Source of the DNA: Streptosporangium brasiliense
Lineage (GTDB): Bacteria > Actinomycetota > Actinomycetes > Streptosporangiales > Streptosporangiaceae
Assembly: GCF_030811595.1 (NCBI RefSeq)
Contig: NZ_JAUSRB010000002.1
Location: forward strand, 7,750,001-7,814,000
Length of the DNA: 64,000 bases
Direction: 5' to 3'
In this document: piece by piece, positions 35,711 through 43,966 of the stretch
Layout of the letters: each line of letters starts with the position of its first letter
Position numbering within the stretch: position 1 is the stretch's first letter
The notes under the pieces: model-generated
Database searches by the model: none
Told to the model about the DNA's origin: nothing
The model's input: only the letters and a program-made list of their open reading frames with translations
Made by a program: the position numbers and the translations under genes

Positions 35711-37108
35711 ATGGCCGAACGGCAGAGAGTCGTCGTCGTAGGAGGGGGGTTCGCGGGCTTCACCGCGGCGCGGACCCTCTCCCGGATCGCCCGGGGAGCG
35801 GTCGAGATCGTCCTGATCAACCCGACCGACTACTTCCTCTACCTGCCGCTGCTGCCCGAGGTGGCGGCCGGGATCCTCGACCCGCGCAAGGTCGCGATCC
35901 CGCTGTCCGGCAGCTGCCCCGGGGTGCGGCACCTGCTCGCCACGGTGGACTCCGTGGACGTGCGGAGCCGGCGGCTGAGGTGCACCGATCCCGAGGGCAG
36001 GCCCCGCGACCTCGGCTACGACCGCCTGATACTCGCGGTCGGCAGCGTCAACAAGCTCCTGCCCGTCCCCGGGGTGGCCGAGCACGCGCACGGCTTCCGC
36101 AGCATCGCCGAGGCCCTCTACCTTCGCGACCATCTCATCCGCCAGATCGAGCTCGCCGACGCCACCGGCGACCCCAAGGAACGGCAGGCGCGCTGCACCT
36201 TCGTCGTCGTGGGCGCCGGATACACCGGCACCGAGGTGGCCGCGCAGGGGCAGTTGCTGACCCTCGACGCGCGCAAGCGCCGGCCGGGCCTGCGCGAGCA
36301 GCCCGTCCGCTGGATCCTCGCCGACCTGGCCCCGCGCATCCTGCCCGAGCTGGACGAGCGCCTGTCACAGGCCGCGCACCACACTCTGGCCGAGCGCGGG
36401 GTGGAGGTCCGCACCGGCACCAGCGTGGCCGAGGCGACCTCGGAGGGGGTCACACTCTCCGACGGGGAGTCCGTGCCGACCCGCTCGCTGATCTGGTGCG
36501 TGGGCGTACGGCCCGACCCCCTCGTGCAGTCGCTGGGGCTGGCCACCGAGAAGGGGCGGCTGCTGGTGGACGAGTATCTCAACGTCCCCGGCCACCCGGA
36601 GATCTTCGCCTGCGGGGACGCGGCCGCCGTGCCGGACCTGACCAGGCCGGGTGAATACACCCCGATGACCGCCCAGCACGCCAGCCGTCAGGGCAAGCGC
36701 GCCGCGCACAACGTCGCCGCCTCCTACGGCCGCGCGGAGCGCCTGCCGTACGAGCACCACGACCTGGGGTTCGTCGTCGATCTGGGCGGGGCCAAGGCCG
36801 CGGCGAACCCGCTGGGCGTGCCGCTGTCCGGCCTCCCGGCCAAGGCGGTCACCCGGGGATACCACCTGCTGGCCGTGCCCGGCGGCCGGGCGCGCATCGC
36901 CGGGAACTGGCTGCTGGACGCGCTGCTGCCGCGCCAGACGGTCCACCTCGACCTGGTCCACGGCCAGGAGGTGCCCCTCGCCAGCACCTCCCCCGGGACC
37001 AGCGCCTCCCCCTCCCCCGGGGACGGCGCCCCGGCCGCGACCGGCGCCCCGCCCGAGGCGGGCGCCTCCGCCGGGGCGGGCCGCGCTCCGGGCGGCCCGG
37101 CCGCCTGA
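35711..37108 (+). CDS. Type II NADH dehydrogenase (NDH-2-like FAD oxidoreductase)
   Basis: A 465-residue flavoprotein. The N-terminal FAD motif is VVVVGGGFAGFTAARTL, the NADH motif is FVVVGAGYTGTEVAAQGQLL, and EIFACGDAAAVPDL is the second FAD motif, with TAQHASRQGKRAAHNVAAS after it. The C-terminal hydrophobic/amphipathic region fits membrane attachment of NDH-2, which passes electrons from NADH to quinone without pumping protons. The last ~45 residues are a Pro/Ala/Gly-rich low-complexity tail. It lies downstream of the DevR-like gene, in keeping with a low-oxygen respiratory role, but co-regulation is inferred. Confidence 0.85.
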   Translation: MAERQRVVVVGGGFAGFTAARTLSRIARGAVEIVLINPTDYFLYLPLLPEVAAGILDPRKVAIPLSGSCPGVRHLLATVDSVDVRSRRLRCTDPEGRPRDLGYDRLILAVGSVNKLLPVPGVAEHAHGFRSIAEALYLRDHLIRQIELADATGDPKERQARCTFVVVGAGYTGTEVAAQGQLLTLDARKRRPGLREQPVRWILADLAPRILPELDERLSQAAHHTLAERGVEVRTGTSVAEATSEGVTLSDGESVPTRSLIWCVGVRPDPLVQSLGLATEKGRLLVDEYLNVPGHPEIFACGDAAAVPDLTRPGEYTPMTAQHASRQGKRAAHNVAASYGRAERLPYEHHDLGFVVDLGGAKAAANPLGVPLSGLPAKAVTRGYHLLAVPGGRARIAGNWLLDALLPRQTVHLDLVHGQEVPLASTSPGTSASPSPGDGAPAATGAPPEAGASAGAGRAPGGPAA

Positions 37109-37136
37109 ACGGCCGGCGGGGAGCACCGGGCGCGGG

Positions 37137-37874
37137 TCAGACGATGCCGCCGTTGGCCCGGATGACCTGGCCGTTTACCCAGCGGCCGGGGCCCGCGAGG
37201 AAGGCGACGACCTCGGCGATGTCATCGGGGGTGCCCAGGCGCTCCAGCGGCGGCTGGGCCGCCATCCTGGCGATGGTCTCCTCGTCCTTGCCGTCCAGAA
37301 AGAGCGCGGTGGCGGTGGGCCCCGGGGCGACGGCGTTGACGGTGACGTCACGGCCGCGCAGCTCGCGGGCGAGGACCAGGGTCACCGCCTCGACTGCGCC
37401 CTTGGTCGCCGCGTAGGCCGCGTATCCGGGCAGGGCCAGGCCCAGCACCGACGAGGAGAAGTTGATGATCGCCCCGCCCCCGCGCACCCGGCGGGCGGCC
37501 TGCTGGTCGACGACGAAGGTGCCGCGGATGTTGGTGCGGTGCATCCGGTCCAGGTCGTCGAGGTCCAGCTCGGCCACCGGGGACAGGCGCATCACCCCGG
37601 CGGCGTGCACGACGACGTCGACGCCGCCGAAGGTCTCCTCGGCCGCGTCGAACAGCGTGGCCACCGCGGCCTCGTCGGCGACGTCGGCGCGGACCGCCAT
37701 CGCCCGGCCCCCGGCCCCGGTGACGGCGGTGACCACGGCCTCGGCCTCGGCCTGGTTGCCGACGTAGTTCACCACGACGGCGAACCCGTCGGCGGCCAGG
37801 CGTTCGGCCACCTGACGGCCGATGCCGCGCGAGCCTCCGGTGACGACCGCGACGCGGGTTGCTGGAGTGTTCAT
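37137..37874 (-). CDS. Short-chain dehydrogenase/reductase (3-oxoacyl-ACP-reductase-like)
   Basis: A 245-residue classical SDR: VAVVTGGSRGIGRQVAERLA for the cofactor, DVVVHAAGV in place of NNAG, IINFSSS with catalytic Ser and YAAYAATKGAVEAV with Tyr and Lys (Y-x-x-x-K), then VNAVAPGPTATALF and the C-terminal WVNGQVIRANGGIV. The substrate is unknown. ATG 37874 is preferred over 37880 because GGGGG stands 6 bases before it. It is divergent from a TetR gene; the 84 bases between the two start codons are full of AT-rich inverted repeats, typical of a TetR/SDR pair. Confidence 0.88.
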   Translation of the reverse strand: MNTPATRVAVVTGGSRGIGRQVAERLAADGFAVVVNYVGNQAEAEAVVTAVTGAGGRAMAVRADVADEAAVATLFDAAEETFGGVDVVVHAAGVMRLSPVAELDLDDLDRMHRTNIRGTFVVDQQAARRVRGGGAIINFSSSVLGLALPGYAAYAATKGAVEAVTLVLARELRGRDVTVNAVAPGPTATALFLDGKDEETIARMAAQPPLERLGTPDDIAEVVAFLAGPGRWVNGQVIRANGGIV

Positions 37875-37889
37875 GATCATCCCCCTGGA

Positions 37890-37942
37890 AAATCTGTATA
37901 CACTATGTACATATATAGTATTATGAACACAGTGTCCATATA
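37890..37942. promoter_or_regulatory. AT-rich operator region between SDR and TetR genes
   Basis: Contains TGTATACA (perfect palindrome), TATGTACATA (perfect palindrome) and ACACAGTGT within about 50 bases whose AT content is far above the surroundings. The spacing is suited to overlapping divergent promoters. Likely operator for the adjacent TetR protein. Confidence 0.6.
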
Positions 37943-37958
37943 TTCACCGGAGGTGAGC

Positions 37959-38561
37959 GTGACCGAGTCCGCCCAGCCGGTCCGCCGGGGGCGTGGACGG
38001 CGCCCGGCCGACGAGGTGCGACGGGAGATCCTTCGGGCGGCCGGTGAGCTCCTGCTCGCGGAGGGGATGGCCGGTTTCACCATCGAGAAGGTCGCCGCCC
38101 TCGCGGGCGCGAGCCGGGTGACGCTCCACAAGTGGTGGCCGTCCAGGGGCGCGCTGGCACTCGACGGCTACTTCAGCGTGGTCGGTCCCACCCTGGCCTT
38201 CCCCGACACCGGCGACATCGCCGCCGACCTCACCGGGCAGGTGCGGGCGTTCGTCCGCCTGATGCGCGACACCCGGGCGGGACGTGTCATGCCCGAGCTC
38301 ATCGGCCAGGCCCAGACCGACCCCGAACTGTCGGCCCTCTACCGCGAGCGTTACTCGGCCCCGCGCCGGGAGCTGGCCGTCGAGGCCCTGGAGCGGGCCA
38401 AGCAGCGGGGTCAGATACGGGCCGACGTCGACCCCGAGGTGGTCGTCGACCAGCTCTGGGGCGCCTGTTACCACCGCCTGCTCATCCCCGACCAGCCGCT
38501 GACCGAGGAGTTCGCCGAGGCGCTCGTCGCCAACCTGCTCACCGGGATCAGCCGCCCCTGA
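37959..38561 (+). CDS. TetR/AcrR-family regulator
   Basis: A 200-residue repressor. After a basic arm (RRGRGRRPADEVRREILRAA) come GFTIEKVAALAGASRVTLHK and WWPSRGALALDGYF, the helix-turn-helix of the AcrR class with the TetR_C_16-like ligand domain after it (ELIGQAQTDPELSALYRERY). GTG at 37959 follows GGAGG by 5 bases. Divergent from the SDR gene, which is its probable target. Confidence 0.88.
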   Translation: MTESAQPVRRGRGRRPADEVRREILRAAGELLLAEGMAGFTIEKVAALAGASRVTLHKWWPSRGALALDGYFSVVGPTLAFPDTGDIAADLTGQVRAFVRLMRDTRAGRVMPELIGQAQTDPELSALYRERYSAPRRELAVEALERAKQRGQIRADVDPEVVVDQLWGACYHRLLIPDQPLTEEFAEALVANLLTGISRP

Positions 38562-38609
38562 GCCCCGCTCCCGGGTCACCGGCCACCTCCGCGCGCGGCG
38601 GCCGGGCGC

Positions 38610-39488
38610 TCAGCCGGTGAGCCCCCGCGTCTGCTGCTCCCTGAAGGCGCTCGGCGCCGATCCGACGCGCCGGGTGAACAGGCGCGTGAAGTACGCCGGA
38701 TCGTCGTAGCCGACGCGCCGCGCGACGGAGGCGACACCGAGGTCGGTGCCGGCGAGCAGGTCCTTGGCCCGGGTCAGCCTGATCGACAGGATGTAGTCCT
38801 TCGGGCTGCAGCCGGCGCTCCTGCGGACGGAGTCGCGCAGCTCCGCGACGGTCATGCCCATCCGCCGCGCGTGTTCGGGGATGGTCAGCGGCAGGCAGGC
38901 GTCCCTGGCCAGGTTGTCCAGCACCGGGTGGCCGTTCGGGTCCTGGTCGGCCCGGCCTCGGCGGAGAGTGACGAGCAGTTCGTGCACGCCCGCCGAGGTC
39001 TCGACCTCCACGTGCGGGCCGCCCTGCCGGCAGACGGTCGCCATCTTCCTGATCAGGTGCTGTACGGCCTCGGCCGAGGAGAGCGGGACGACGGGCTCCT
39101 GCCTGTCGATGAAGCCCAGCTCCTGGTAGGCGGCCGCGGCGGAGCCGGTGAAGTCCACGAAACACTCCGACCAGCCCGGTTCGTACGGGCCGTAGTGGTG
39201 GACGACCCCCGGATACAGCCACAGCAGGACGGGGGCCCGCACGTCGACGGGAGGCCGCCCGTCCGAGGAGAACCAGCCCTCACCGGAGGTGATGACCACG
39301 GCGACATAGTGGTCAAGGGTGCGCGGGCCGACGGCCGGCAGCCGGCCCTGCTGCATGCCAACGCCCAGGCAGGTCAGGCCCAGCCGCTGGTGAGCGGGGC
39401 TGGGCGTCAGGTAACGCCACCAGTGATCCCAGTGCTCCTGCCCCTCGATCCACTCGATCGGTCCAACAGGCCGCCGCGAATTGTCCAT
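38610..39488 (-). CDS. AraC-family transcriptional regulator
   Basis: A 292-residue regulator. The N-terminal cupin-like sensor domain includes TLDHYVAVVITSGEGWFSSD and LLWLYPGVVHHYGPYEPGWS. The C-terminal AraC domain has two helix-turn-helices: LTIPEHARRMGMTVAELRDS and DLGVASVARRVGYDDPAYFT, ending FTRRVGSAPSAFREQ. Cupin-AraC proteins usually activate sugar genes. It is divergent from the GH35 beta-galactosidase, which it likely activates in response to a galactoside. An 8-bp inverted repeat lies in the shared intergenic region. Confidence 0.9.
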   Translation of the reverse strand: MDNSRRPVGPIEWIEGQEHWDHWWRYLTPSPAHQRLGLTCLGVGMQQGRLPAVGPRTLDHYVAVVITSGEGWFSSDGRPPVDVRAPVLLWLYPGVVHHYGPYEPGWSECFVDFTGSAAAAYQELGFIDRQEPVVPLSSAEAVQHLIRKMATVCRQGGPHVEVETSAGVHELLVTLRRGRADQDPNGHPVLDNLARDACLPLTIPEHARRMGMTVAELRDSVRRSAGCSPKDYILSIRLTRAKDLLAGTDLGVASVARRVGYDDPAYFTRLFTRRVGSAPSAFREQQTRGLTG

Positions 39489-39531
39489 GGCCTCCCCCGC
39501 CTGCGGTCGGCAGGCTTGCTGTGCTGACCTG

Positions 39532-39561
39532 GGGATCGTAATAGTTCAGGATGACGATCCC
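39532..39561. promoter_or_regulatory. Inverted repeat GGGATCGT-N14-ACGATCCC
   Basis: Perfect 8-bp arms (39532-39539 and 39554-39561) lie between the AraC-type gene and the beta-galactosidase gene and surround TAATAG, a possible -10. The right arm overlaps an alternative ATG at 39551, which supports the later start at 39587. Candidate AraC-type or other repressor site. Confidence 0.55.
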
Positions 39562-39586
39562 ATCACAGGATGAAAGGGACCGGTTG

Positions 39587-41314
39587 ATGCGTGAATTTTC
39601 GGCGGCGGACGGGGAGTTCCGCCTGGATGGTGCGCCTTTCAGGCTCCTGTCAGGAGCCATGCACTATTTCCGCGTACATCCGGGCCAATGGGATCACCGG
39701 CTGGCGATGCTGCGCGCGATGGGCCTGAACACGGTGGAGACCTATGTCCCGTGGAACCTTCACGAGCCACGGCCGGGTGACTTCAGGCGGCTGGAGGAGC
39801 TCACGGACTTCCTGGAGGCGGCGGCCCGCCACGACCTGCTCGCGATCGTCCGCCCCGGTCCCTACATCTGCGCGGAGTGGGAGAACGGCGGTCTCCCCTC
39901 CTGGCTGACCCACACCCTCGGCAGACGTGTCCGCACGGGCGACGCCGCCTATCTGGAACGGGTGGACCACTGGTTCGACCAGCTCATCCCCAGGATCGCC
40001 GAGCATCAGATCACCCAGGGCGGTAACGTGATCATGGTGCAGGTGGAGAACGAGTACGGCTCCTACGGATCCGACTCGGGCTACCTGCTCCACCTCGTGG
40101 ACCTCCTGCGCGACTCGGGGATCGAGGTCCCCCTGTTCACCTCCGACGGGCCGGAGGACCACATGCTGACCGGCGGCGCCGTCCCCGGCATCCTGGCGAC
40201 CGCCAACTTCGGCTCCGAGCCGGAGGCCGCCTTCGCCACCCTCCGCCGCCACCGCCCGCACGACCCGGCCACCTGCATGGAGCTGTGGCTCGGCTGGTTC
40301 GACCACTGGGGCAGCGAGCACGTCACCCGCACCGCGGCCGACGCCGCCGACGTGCTGGAGCGCCTCCTCAAGGAGGGCGGCTCGGTCAACATCTACATGG
40401 CTCACGGCGGCACCAACTTCGGCACCTGGGCCGGGGCCAACCATGAGGGGACCTACCGGCCCACCGTCACCTCCTACGACTACGACGCGCCGATCTCCGA
40501 GGACGGCAGGCCCACCGAGAAGTACTGGCGGTTCCGGGAGATCCTCAGCCGCTACAACAGCGCGCCGGAGCCCCCGCCGGCCCCGCCCGTCCTGCCCCCG
40601 TCCCGCGTCAGGATGACCGGTTCGGCCGCCCTCGCCGACGCCTTTCCCGCGGAGTCGGTGACGGCTCCGGTGCCGCCGACCTTCGAGGAGCTCGGTCTCG
40701 TCCACGGCCTGGTCCGCTACCGGGTCGACGTGCCCGGACCGCGGCAGCCGTACCCCCTGACCGTGGACGGGCTGCACGACCGCGCCCACGTGTACGTGGA
40801 CGGTGTCCGCGTGGCGACCCTGTCGCGGGACGGCGGCGAGTCGGTGGACGTCGCCGGCCCGGCCCGGGTCGAACTGCTGGTGGAATCACTCGGCCGGGTC
40901 AACTACGGCACCCGGCTCGGGGAGTGCAAGGGCATCGTGGGCGGCATCCTGCACGAGCGGCAGTACCTGCACGGCGTGACCGCCCAGGCCCTGTCGCTGG
41001 AGGAACTCCCCCCGGTCCCGTTCCGGGAGGGCACGGGCAGCCCCGTGCCGGCCTTCTTCCGCGGCTCGCTGGAGGTGGAGGAGCCCGCCGACGCCTTCCT
41101 CGCCCTGCCCGGGTGGGAGCACGGCTATGTGTGGGTCAACGGCTTCGGCCTGGGCCGATACTGGTCGCGGGGCCCGCAGCGGACCCTGTACCTGCCCGGC
41201 CCCGTGCTGCGGCCGGGCGCCAACGAGGTCGTGGTCCTCGAACTCGACGCCGTGGGCGAGCCGGTCGTCGAGATCCGCGCCTCGCCCGACCTCGGCCGGC
41301 CGGAGCGCCCCTGA
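39587..41314 (+). CDS. GH35 beta-galactosidase
   Basis: A 575-residue glycoside hydrolase family 35 enzyme that hydrolyses terminal beta-galactosides. Catalytic acid/base Glu154 lies in IMVQVENEYGSYG and nucleophile Glu232 in MELWLGWFDHWG. RPGPYICAEWENGGLPSWL and GGTNFGTWAGAN are signature stretches. C-terminal beta-domains end with YVWVNGFGLGRYWSRGPQRT. There is no signal peptide, so it is probably cytoplasmic. GAAAGGG lies about 8 bases before ATG 39587; ATG 39551 would add 12 residues but overlaps an operator-like arm. Divergent AraC regulator. The region 41315-41617 downstream has no clear gene. Confidence 0.93.
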   Translation: MREFSAADGEFRLDGAPFRLLSGAMHYFRVHPGQWDHRLAMLRAMGLNTVETYVPWNLHEPRPGDFRRLEELTDFLEAAARHDLLAIVRPGPYICAEWENGGLPSWLTHTLGRRVRTGDAAYLERVDHWFDQLIPRIAEHQITQGGNVIMVQVENEYGSYGSDSGYLLHLVDLLRDSGIEVPLFTSDGPEDHMLTGGAVPGILATANFGSEPEAAFATLRRHRPHDPATCMELWLGWFDHWGSEHVTRTAADAADVLERLLKEGGSVNIYMAHGGTNFGTWAGANHEGTYRPTVTSYDYDAPISEDGRPTEKYWRFREILSRYNSAPEPPPAPPVLPPSRVRMTGSAALADAFPAESVTAPVPPTFEELGLVHGLVRYRVDVPGPRQPYPLTVDGLHDRAHVYVDGVRVATLSRDGGESVDVAGPARVELLVESLGRVNYGTRLGECKGIVGGILHERQYLHGVTAQALSLEELPPVPFREGTGSPVPAFFRGSLEVEEPADAFLALPGWEHGYVWVNGFGLGRYWSRGPQRTLYLPGPVLRPGANEVVVLELDAVGEPVVEIRASPDLGRPERP

Positions 41315-41617
41315 CGATCTCCGTCGGCAGTATCACCGGATCCACCTGCCCGGCCCCGTCGATCAACGTCAGCAGCAACCGCGCCGTCTCCTCGGCCACC
41401 AGGGCGAGCGGCTGCCGGACCGTCGTCCGCGAAGGAGAGTAGCGACGGAGCGGCTCCCCCGTCACCGTCCCCTGGGCCGCCGAGGACCGGCGTCGCGGCC
41501 GGCTGACCCGACTCCACGCGGACGACCGCGCGGGCCGGCCCCGCCGCGCCGAGGTCCGGCGGCAGGGCGGATGATGAGGCTTCCGCCCTGCCGGTGCGGC
41601 GAGATGAAGGAGCGAGC

Positions 41618-42226
41618 GTGATTCGAGTACTGCTGGCGGAGGACATGGAACTCATCCGCGGCGCCCTCGTCGCACTGTTGGGGTTGGAGGGCGACCTGAC
41701 GGTCGTGGCGGAGGTCGCGTCGGGGAGAGCGGCGGTGGCGGCGGCCCTGGAGCACCGGCCGGACGTGGCGGTGCTCGATGTGCACATGCCAGGCGAGATG
41801 GACGGGCTCGCCGCGGCCGGTGTGCTGGCGGAGCGGCTTCCCGAGTGCCGAGTGGTGATCCTCACGTCGCTGGGGCGTCCGGAGACGTTGCGCAAGGCGC
41901 TGGCGTCCGAGGTCAGCGGGTTCATGCTCAAGGACGCGCCGCCCGCGCAACTGGCGGAGGCGATCCGGCGGGTGGCCGCGGGAGAGCGCGTGCTCGACCC
42001 GGATCTGGCCGCGCAGGCGATCATGGGCAGGCCGAACCCGCTGAGCGCCCGGGAGGTCGAGGTGCTGCGGATGGCGGCCGGCGGCCTGGAGCCGGCCGCC
42101 ATCGCCTCGACGTTGTTCCTGTCCAAGGGGACGGTACGTAACTACCTGGGGGCGATCGTCACCAAGCTAGACGCGCGCAACCGTCTTGACGCCGTCCGGA
42201 TCGCGACCGAGGCCGGTTGGCTGTAG
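41618..42226 (+). CDS. NarL-family response regulator
   Basis: A 202-residue DNA-binding response regulator beginning MIRVLLAEDMELIRGALVAL with phospho-acceptor Asp54 in VAVLDVHMPGEMDG. The LuxR-type helix-turn-helix is LSAREVEVLRMAAGGLEPAA, then IASTLFLSKGTVRNYLGAIV. This is the DesR-like group. GTG 41618 is preceded by AAGGAG at 41607-41612. A 16-codon frame (MMRLPPCRCGEMKERA) ends in TGA overlapping this GTG and may couple translation. Its 3' end overlaps the histidine kinase gene on the other strand by 60 bases; the two are most likely partners. Confidence 0.88.
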   Translation: MIRVLLAEDMELIRGALVALLGLEGDLTVVAEVASGRAAVAAALEHRPDVAVLDVHMPGEMDGLAAAGVLAERLPECRVVILTSLGRPETLRKALASEVSGFMLKDAPPAQLAEAIRRVAAGERVLDPDLAAQAIMGRPNPLSAREVEVLRMAAGGLEPAAIASTLFLSKGTVRNYLGAIVTKLDARNRLDAVRIATEAGWL

Positions 42227-43864
42227 GACGAGGAGCTCATACCCTTCGGGGACGCGGGAGGTCCGCAGGACACCGCCCAGGGCGGTCACCCGCTGGGCCA
42301 GATTGGTCAGGCCCTGACCGGGCTGCGCGGTGGCCTCGCCGACGCCGTCGTTGGTGATCCGCAGGCGTGCGGTGGCGTTCTGCCGGGTGAGCTCGATGCG
42401 GCAGTGCCGGGCGCGGCTGTGCCGCAGGACGTTGGTGACCGCCTCGCGCAGTACGGTGGCCAGCAGCGCGTCGACCTCCCCCGGCAGCTCGACGACGGGA
42501 TCCGCGTGGACGGTCGCGCCCGCGGCGGACAGCACCTCGCGGGCGGAGGCCAGCTCGGTCCCCAGCGACAGCGGGTGGCCGCTGTCGCGGGGGATGGCGG
42601 CCAGATCGGCGAGGGCGCGCTCGGCGATGCGGGCGATGTCGGCGAGCTGTTCGGCGGCCCGCTCGGGGACGCGGGCGGCCAGCTCCCCCTTCACCACGAT
42701 GGCCGACAGGCTGTAACCGAGCAGATCGTGGATGTCCCGGGAGATCCGGCGGCGTTCCCCGGCCAGCGCGATCCCGGCCAGGGCCAGGCGTGCCTGGCGC
42801 ACTTCGGTGACCATGTCGGTGTGCCGGGCCAGGCCATGGAACATGACCGCTATGGCCAGCGCGTTGAACGTCCAGTAGAGGTTCTCGGCCGGGGATGTGC
42901 CGCGCAGCGCCATCGTGGCGGCCGTGGCCAGCAGGACGGCGCCGACCGCGGGGAAGGCCGCCCGGCGTGTCCACAGGATGAGGATCGAGCCCGCGGTGAA
43001 GCCGATCAACTGCGGGTAGGGGCGGTCCGGGAAGAACAGCGGCGCCAGGACGAGGACGGACTGCAGTGCGAGCGTCCACCCGGCGTGCCGGGGCCGGACG
43101 CCGGGCGGCCGGGGCAGCGAGTGGTGAAGCTGCAGGACCGTGACGGCGACCACGGTCGGCAGGCCGACGGCCAGGACCGCGGGAGGCGGGGCCGCCCGCC
43201 ACAGGAACACCGCCGAGACGATCAGGAAACCCAGGTGCGCGGTCACCAGGATGGGGAGCGCGAGCCGGGGCGTGAGGTCGTCGAAGGACGGCTGCGCCGG
43301 GGCGGGGGGAGCCTGCCGGGCACGTGCGGCGGCACGGCGGGCCAGGGTAAGGATCTCGCCGGTGCGCCCCTGCGCCGCCAGGGCGATGACGGCCGACAGG
43401 CTGGAGCCCAGGACGCTTTCGAGGTCGCGGGAGGCACGCTCGCGCTCCTCGGCGACCGACGCCTCGGCCAGTTCGTGGCGGGCGGCGTGCAGTTCGATGC
43501 GCAGCTCGTTCAGCCGGGTGACGCCGAAGACGACCAGGCCCTGGGTGAGCGCGTTCACCATGGCGTTCACGCAGGCGTAGGCGTCGGCCGTGTTGAGCAG
43601 GCCGGCGACGGCCACGACGGCGCAGAACAGCACCCGGCGCAGGGGGCCTCGCGCGATCAGGAGCACGGAGGCGGCGAGCAACCCGGGGGCGCCCGGCCCG
43701 GCCCACGGGAACAGCAGGGCCTGGGCGGCGAGCGTCCACGGACCGCGCAGGCGGCGCAGGCTGTGCACGATCTGCAGGGCGAGCATGGCGGCCGCCGGGA
43801 CGCCGGGCAGTGGGGCCAGAGGGTCGAACATCACGCCTGCCAGGACCACCAGGATGACCGTCAC
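42167..43864 (-). CDS. Sensor histidine kinase with duplicated membrane/DHp halves
   Basis: A 565-residue kinase of the NarX/DesK class. The active half has about five membrane helices, then GERRRISRDIHDLLGYSLSA with His379 as phospho-acceptor and a HATPase_c domain (LREAVTNVLRHSRARHCRIE; TNDGVGEATAQPGQGLTNLA). The N-terminal half repeats the layout: membrane helices, then EERERASRDLESVLGSSLSA, where Glu149 stands in place of His. The duplicate is therefore phospho-dead. GTG 43864 is chosen because TAAAAT (43878-43873 on the minus strand) lies 8 bases upstream, fitting a leaderless transcript; later starts are possible. It faces the NarL-type gene tail to tail. Confidence 0.83.
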   Translation of the reverse strand: MTVILVVLAGVMFDPLAPLPGVPAAAMLALQIVHSLRRLRGPWTLAAQALLFPWAGPGAPGLLAASVLLIARGPLRRVLFCAVVAVAGLLNTADAYACVNAMVNALTQGLVVFGVTRLNELRIELHAARHELAEASVAEERERASRDLESVLGSSLSAVIALAAQGRTGEILTLARRAAARARQAPPAPAQPSFDDLTPRLALPILVTAHLGFLIVSAVFLWRAAPPPAVLAVGLPTVVAVTVLQLHHSLPRPPGVRPRHAGWTLALQSVLVLAPLFFPDRPYPQLIGFTAGSILILWTRRAAFPAVGAVLLATAATMALRGTSPAENLYWTFNALAIAVMFHGLARHTDMVTEVRQARLALAGIALAGERRRISRDIHDLLGYSLSAIVVKGELAARVPERAAEQLADIARIAERALADLAAIPRDSGHPLSLGTELASAREVLSAAGATVHADPVVELPGEVDALLATVLREAVTNVLRHSRARHCRIELTRQNATARLRITNDGVGEATAQPGQGLTNLAQRVTALGGVLRTSRVPEGYELLVLQPTGLGRDPDGVKTVARV

Positions 43865-43966
43865 AGCGGAGGATTTTAGCGATATGTACTGATTGTGGAT
43901 TTTGCATGCGGTGCCGGTGCTCCTGGCACTGGCCCGGTATCGCCCCAGGTCGGCAGGGTCTACCTC

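Noticed and set aside
42237-43907. A 556-residue minus frame overlapping the histidine kinase
   Set aside because: Arg/Pro/Gly-rich shadow; the adjacent frame carries the kinase motifs.
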